Source of the DNA: Candidatus Woesearchaeota archaeon
Lineage (GTDB): Archaea > Nanobdellota > Nanobdellia > Woesearchaeales > UBA12501
Assembly: GCA_014729495.1 (NCBI GenBank)
Contig: WJJV01000103.1
Location: 1 to 14,774, forward strand
Length of the DNA stretch: 14,774 nucleotides
Direction of reading: 5' to 3'
Under the pieces are notes generated by a model. It was not told the DNA's origin. It did no database searches and was given only the letters and a program-made list of their open reading frames with translations. The position numbers and the translations under genes were made by a program. Below are positions 12,801 through 14,774 of this stretch, piece after piece. Position 1 is the stretch's first letter. Each line of letters opens with the position of its first letter.

Positions 12801-14774
12801 TGATGGAGGAGTCACAATTACAGAGACAACACTTAATGTCTCAGCAGCATATGCAAACAGCCCTCCTTTCTTCAATCCGCCTCTTGGGTTTGTGACAGCA
12901 ATAAACAACACACCATTCTCATATGACCTGAGCCTGGTCACTTTTGATTCTAACGGCGACGGAATATCATGGTACACAGACACAGCGCTTTTTGACCTTG
13001 CAGTGAATGCAGCAACAGGAATGCTTACAGTGCTGCCGACAGCAGTAGGAACCTACAACGTGAACATCACAGCATGCGATGACTCAATATACCTGAATAA
13101 CTGCACAAGCGACATACTTGTGCTTGATGTAATAGCAGCATGCGTTGATGCAGATGGAGATGGTTACAATGCTTCAGGCGGAGCATGCGGTGTTGTTGAC
13201 TGCGATGATTCAAATCCAAACATCAACCCAGGCGAGATAGACATCTGCAATGGTCTTGATGATGACTGCAACTCAGGAACTGTTGATGGTTCAGGAGAGA
13301 CAGCTCCGCTGAACTCAAACCAGCAGGGAGAATGCACTGGCTCAGCACAGCTGTGCACTGGAGCAGGCGGCTGGATAGATTATTATCTGAACATACCCAC
13401 TTATGAGCCATTGAATGAGGTGTCATGCGACACACTTGACAATGACTGCGATGGTACAGCAGATGAGGGGCTTACAACAACATACTATGAAGACGGAGAC
13501 AGTGATTTCTACGGAAATCCGGCTGTTCTTGTTGATGAATGCTCACAGCCAGCAGGCTATGTGACTGACAACACAGACTGTGATGATGCAGATCCTAATA
13601 TAAATCCAGGAGAGATTGATGTGTGCAATGGAGTTGATGATGACTGTGATGCAGGAACAGCAGACGGCTCTGGAGAATCAGCTCCGCTGAACTCAAACCA
13701 GCAGGGAGAATGCTCTGGGTCAGAACAGATATGCGCTGGCGTCTCAGGGTGGCAGGATGATTATTCAGGAATACCTACTTATGAATCACCAGATGAAGTA
13801 ACATGCGACACACTTGACAATGACTGCGACGGTACAGCAGATGAGGGGCTTACAACAACATATTATCTTGATGGGGATTCAGATCTTTATGGAAACCCTG
13901 CTGTGTTTGTTGATGAATGCTCACAGCCAGCAGGTTATGTAGCAGACAACACAGACTGCGATGACGGAGATGCAGGAATAAACCCAGGCGCAGCAGAGAT
14001 ATGCGGCGACGGAATAGACCAGGACTGCAGCGGATCTGACGTGCCATGCACCTGCGGTGACAGCACAGTTGATATCGGAGAGACCTGCGATGATGGCAAC
14101 ACTATAAGCGGTGATGGATGCGACAGCAGCTGCCAGACAGAGTTCTGCGGTGACGGAACTACCCAGACATTCATAGGAGAGCAGTGCGATGACGGCAATA
14201 ATGCAGGTGGTGACGGCTGCTCAGCAATATGCACAATAGAAGGATGGCCTGTCCCAACATGCGGAGACGGCAATATTGACTCAGGAGAGCAGTGCGACAG
14301 CGGAGTAGGCGCGCACTCATGCTCTGACTTTGATTCATTCACAGGCGGTACACTAACATGCTCAGACTGCATGTTCAACACAACACAGTGCACAGGCGCA
14401 GGAATTGTCAATGGCACATGCGGTGATAATATAATAAATCCAGGAGAGACATGCGATGGTCTTGACTGGGGGCCTGTCACAGGATGCGCTGACTTCGGCT
14501 ATACAGGCGGAACACTCAGCTGCAGCAACTGGTGCGACTTCAACACTACCTTATGCACAGTATCAGGAACAACAGCGTGCTCTGACGGAGCAGACAATGA
14601 CGGAGACGGCTATACAGACCTGAATGATGCAGGATGCTATAATGCTCTCGGCGTGTACAATGCAAGCGATGATGATGAAACAAACAATGGAGCAACACAA
14701 TGTTCAAATGGAGCAGATGATGATGGAGACAGCCTCATTGACTGGCCTCAGGATCCTCAATGCACAGGAGTGCT
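6889..14774 (+). CDS. Giant exported multidomain surface protein (PKD/Ig-like, MopE-type and Cys-rich repeats), open at window end
   Basis: The frame from ATG 6889 has no stop to the window edge: at least 2,628 residues. GGAG 6879-6882 sits six bases ahead of the ATG. Residues 1-24 are a signal peptide ending GSA-IV. Residues 25-364 hold N-terminal beta-rich domains with Cys pairs. About 365-1990 is an array of roughly 17 Ig/PKD-like domains of ~95 residues; clear PKD cores are NYSWNFGDG, WLWDFGDG, NYTWNFGDG and YEWDFDGDG, and earlier ones share FNAT..DPDG. About 1991-2075 resembles a cadherin/dystroglycan-type domain. 2085-2384 is a MopE-type metal-binding block, 2389-2540 has CGDG...GEQCDDGN...GDGC repeats, and 2564 onward has DNDGD repeats. 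NxS/T glycosylation sites are very frequent. No lysine occurs after residue 1013. The family points to an adhesin, fibre or cell-wall protein; ligand and C-terminal anchor are not visible. Confidence 0.95.
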   Translation, partial: MKGKAIFPLLILGMILLMAVPGSAIVGFLNVNVNNGQPVMAGDDFTIQVSAYDPIFNVMSLTLERDGSLITRNCMPAHTCIRSWTITEAQAGQYTYMITGENEVGQSHTESVSVNVLGQAEEDTYVFVTGSIIGPEKTNNDREVFIDPSTVRIEGYGQRTADHYADFDVTADTELNVHYSAEGYETDWDVFFFDSRIPQCTSEGCSFTRATDGPGETFTTECEFFSSPEDHYACRLTSSAYDSYIEFDYYPYNSEVQASNVIIAKNKMYRPGCPQVYGLREVSFVNGQSYSGLDLDDYVHDDNTPKSDITWTVSNEDYVTTTIGMSNIISIVANDPGFAGSDMIRFTASDGQCSDSDDLLVNIINSNEEPVVDIYNPQQGDNFTENCGDITFNATVNDPDGSITSIEWYSGNTLLGTGLDISVPASTFSPGQNSVMIYVADNQGGTDSDTVTFNIVSHTDPICFITGPVNDPDPATWYFRAEGQMLNFDGTASPTDTCNSPSFQYFWRDNAQAIVNDQQSFSMDNLSVGQHNITMYVTDGLGGECFDVLLLNITDSNIPPTADINSPAQASFVEDCEQIFFNVTAEDPDGYVNNILWYWEGNMIHSGQSFTRNASYFGIGTHNLSVTVIDDEGTYSVDSVVFDVVDHTNPTLMITQPEYDPDPLLYYQYGEHDMIPFNATAAATDVCVPSSFQYIWRENNANLISDMQSFSADNLSVGLHNITVYATDGFGGEAFDTIMLNITEEPNQLPVIDLIECFNEFGGTVLSEHDPIFCNATADDPDGYINIWQWFVYGILGPVYGEQLDIPYPYLDAGDYNVSLTVFDNESASATDSIMITVIPNQAPWVNITLPADADSYTTMEYCEIGFNATGGDTDGYLVPQWDPAYNWRAVLADGTTVDPITSEQYFFWNTGFPVGLNTFSVHVTDDDGMPASDSIVINVTENIKPVVEISVPATANNYTHIINRSSGWTPLMFDADVTDGDQDDCLNCTLADYTWEWSDDFEGSITSVADTKAFTYNNMEVGIHRLIVQSEDCYGESGMDTILVNVTELPNQNPVVTIWDPADGQPFVDVCDIIDFNATAFDPDGDDISQWIWTYGGADLGYSSYFTIPASDFSIGNNTVYARALDNQTPAGVGIAARSFMVNEHTEPDVTLYAEDVMLATQIMNGSSVNESRPVLFNVTAVPQDTCNADQFTYEWEDYYNNAVTTVSNDQSFTADNLSIGWHMIRVTVQDEYGYTGRDTIWINISDVPNPAPVISDITCYDADTWSATLVEYEPIVCNATVTDPNSNNITTWLWDVEGDGVSPETDDDSYDLPALLGNGTYDVSLTVFDDGDPVQSTTLVEQINVTNNAPQVMLTSTPAVLVSDEPLAVDFNCSIIAGTGNPDYDYNMSYGGDFGSQYLSGISNTWVNFNNDYDHQGDFNATCFVVDMDGDMGSASLIVNITDTVPEANFTWTPLNPVESDTVQFNDTSTAFDLPFTGWWWDFENDGTIDSNEQNPQHQFMAGGTYAVNLTVRDADGTTDDVVQYITVNETCPADLAITASQNPAVEGTNVSFAGFATGVDQPLNYSWNFGDGTGVWPGQVVGHVFDQDNNYTVTMGVSDNDGCTRFLSYEINISDTYPTAVAGSDRTVDECTNVFFNGSASTAYDLPFNSWLWDFGDGIGTSSLEQATYSYGSVSQSTTYTVNLTVEDADGSPDSDTLQVTVEDTEPDAFFTYSPLNPEEGTSISFNATGSTENPCDSSASGINYTWNFGDGTVVSGYGMDTQTHSYDEDIPYNVNLTLTDEDGSTDSYVLTINVGDVDPVIVSLNYGPAPVNEGDTVSFSIGASDILEDQITDYEWDFDGDGVVDISGLDETNPSFTYEENSTYVVNVTVYDEDSSVSDTLTVDVGNLPPTANAGGPYACNPTGTISLAGSASDPAGLINDPLTYEWDIDYDSIPANFNQDYAGSSTLITCPVAEGIYTVGFRVSDDDGGVTITETTLNVSAAYANSPPFFNPPLGFVTAINNTPFSYDLSLVTFDSNGDGISWYTDTALFDLAVNAATGMLTVLPTAVGTYNVNITACDDSIYLNNCTSDILVLDVIAACVDADGDGYNASGGACGVVDCDDSNPNINPGEIDICNGLDDDCNSGTVDGSGETAPLNSNQQGECTGSAQLCTGAGGWIDYYLNIPTYEPLNEVSCDTLDNDCDGTADEGLTTTYYEDGDSDFYGNPAVLVDECSQPAGYVTDNTDCDDADPNINPGEIDVCNGVDDDCDAGTADGSGESAPLNSNQQGECSGSEQICAGVSGWQDDYSGIPTYESPDEVTCDTLDNDCDGTADEGLTTTYYLDGDSDLYGNPAVFVDECSQPAGYVADNTDCDDGDAGINPGAAEICGDGIDQDCSGSDVPCTCGDSTVDIGETCDDGNTISGDGCDSSCQTEFCGDGTTQTFIGEQCDDGNNAGGDGCSAICTIEGWPVPTCGDGNIDSGEQCDSGVGAHSCSDFDSFTGGTLTCSDCMFNTTQCTGAGIVNGTCGDNIINPGETCDGLDWGPVTGCADFGYTGGTLSCSNWCDFNTTLCTVSGTTACSDGADNDGDGYTDLNDAGCYNALGVYNASDDDETNNGATQCSNGADDDGDSLIDWPQDPQCTGV
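7996..13138 (+). repeat. Tandem PKD/Ig-like domain-coding repeats
   Basis: Domain starts, judged from recurring N.xP-V linkers, lie near 7996, 8257, 8563, 8824, 9124, 9412, 9715, 10042, 10321, 10642, 10936, 11227, 11491, 11746, 12010, 12292, 12565 and 12856. A two-domain super-repeat is visible: the HTDP/HTNP/HTEP domains at 8257, 8824 and 10321 share DTC or DVC, W.., QSF...DNLS.G.H and TVY elements. The first two of these are 567 bases apart. Confidence 0.75.
13201..14040 (+). repeat. 378-base tandem repeat coding MopE-type metal-binding modules
   Basis: Units begin at 13201, 13579 and 13957 (third partial), exactly 126 codons apart. Each opens CDD..P.INPGE and continues with a DDDC or DQDC element. 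Units 1 and 2 also share APLNSNQQGEC and CDTLDNDCDGTADEG. At 13429-13485 and 13804-13860 the DNA differs at a single base in 57, so part of the duplication is recent or kept homogeneous. Confidence 0.85.
14053..14460 (+). repeat. Cys-rich GEQCDDGN-type repeats
   Basis: Four units near 14053, 14152, 14263 and 14419 code for CGD....GE.CD(D)GN-like modules with paired Cys, the pattern known from Myxococcus-type Cys-rich surface repeats. Fixed CGDG and GE.CD cores with variable spacers suggest disulfide-stapled rods. Confidence 0.75.
14578..14774 (+). repeat. DNDGD repeats at the visible end of the giant protein
   Basis: Two units, CSDGADNDGDGYTD and CSNGADDDGDSLIDW.QDPQC, follow the same plan as the modules in the membrane protein at 4178-4354. 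The window ends inside the second one. Confidence 0.75.

Overview
This window most likely comes from an archaeon, and its style fits the DPANN/Woesearchaeota-like lineages. The evidence is a tRNA gene with an intron at position 37/38 inside a bulge-helix-bulge, TATA-type promoters (TTTATATAT and relatives) about 26 bases ahead of RNA starts, several apparently leaderless genes, Arg coded almost only by AGA/AGG with frequent ATA for Ile, and large secreted Asp/Asn/Cys-rich repeat proteins. The lineage is an inference from style; no marker gene here settles it.

Layout. 1-258 is the 3' half of an adenine phosphoribosyltransferase gene (apt). 259-1298 has no credible protein gene but is dense in RNA-like structure. 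It holds a 130-base element closed by a 13-bp helix and containing two hairpins (341-470), five regularly spaced ~50-base hairpins with compensatory stem changes and a conserved loop (513-890), and a TATA-driven, multibranched RNA candidate closed by a perfect 10-bp helix (985-1174). A long hairpin (1222-1271) then precedes a small acidic Cys-motif protein (1299-1529). 1591-2470 holds a Nudix hydrolase convergent with and overlapping a putative PD-(D/E)XK nuclease. 2578-2661 is tRNA-Thr(GGT) with a 12-base intron. 2739-3263 encodes a membrane-anchored winged-helix protein.

3353-14774 is a cell-surface region. A single-pass membrane protein carries two outward-facing Cys/Asp repeats (3353-4528). 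After a ~390-base intergenic region with a strong TATA box and a palindromic operator candidate comes a tightly overlapping three-gene operon: a secreted Cys-containing protein (4915-6087), a Tat-type lipoprotein (6084-6899), and a giant exported protein that is still open at the window edge (6889-14774, at least 2,628 residues). The giant has a signal peptide, roughly 17 PKD/Ig-like domains, a cadherin-like domain, a tandemly duplicated MopE-type metal-binding block, Cys-rich GEQCDDGN repeats and DNDGD repeats of the type found in the 3353-4528 protein. It has no lysine after about residue 1013 and no Lys or Arg after about residue 1967.

How it may work together (inference): the operon would build a large surface fibre or adhesin-like structure with two smaller partners, one lipid-anchored. 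The membrane protein at 3353 may share its Ca-binding-type module. The RNA-rich segment at 341-1270 is the least explained part of the window and the best candidate for something undescribed.
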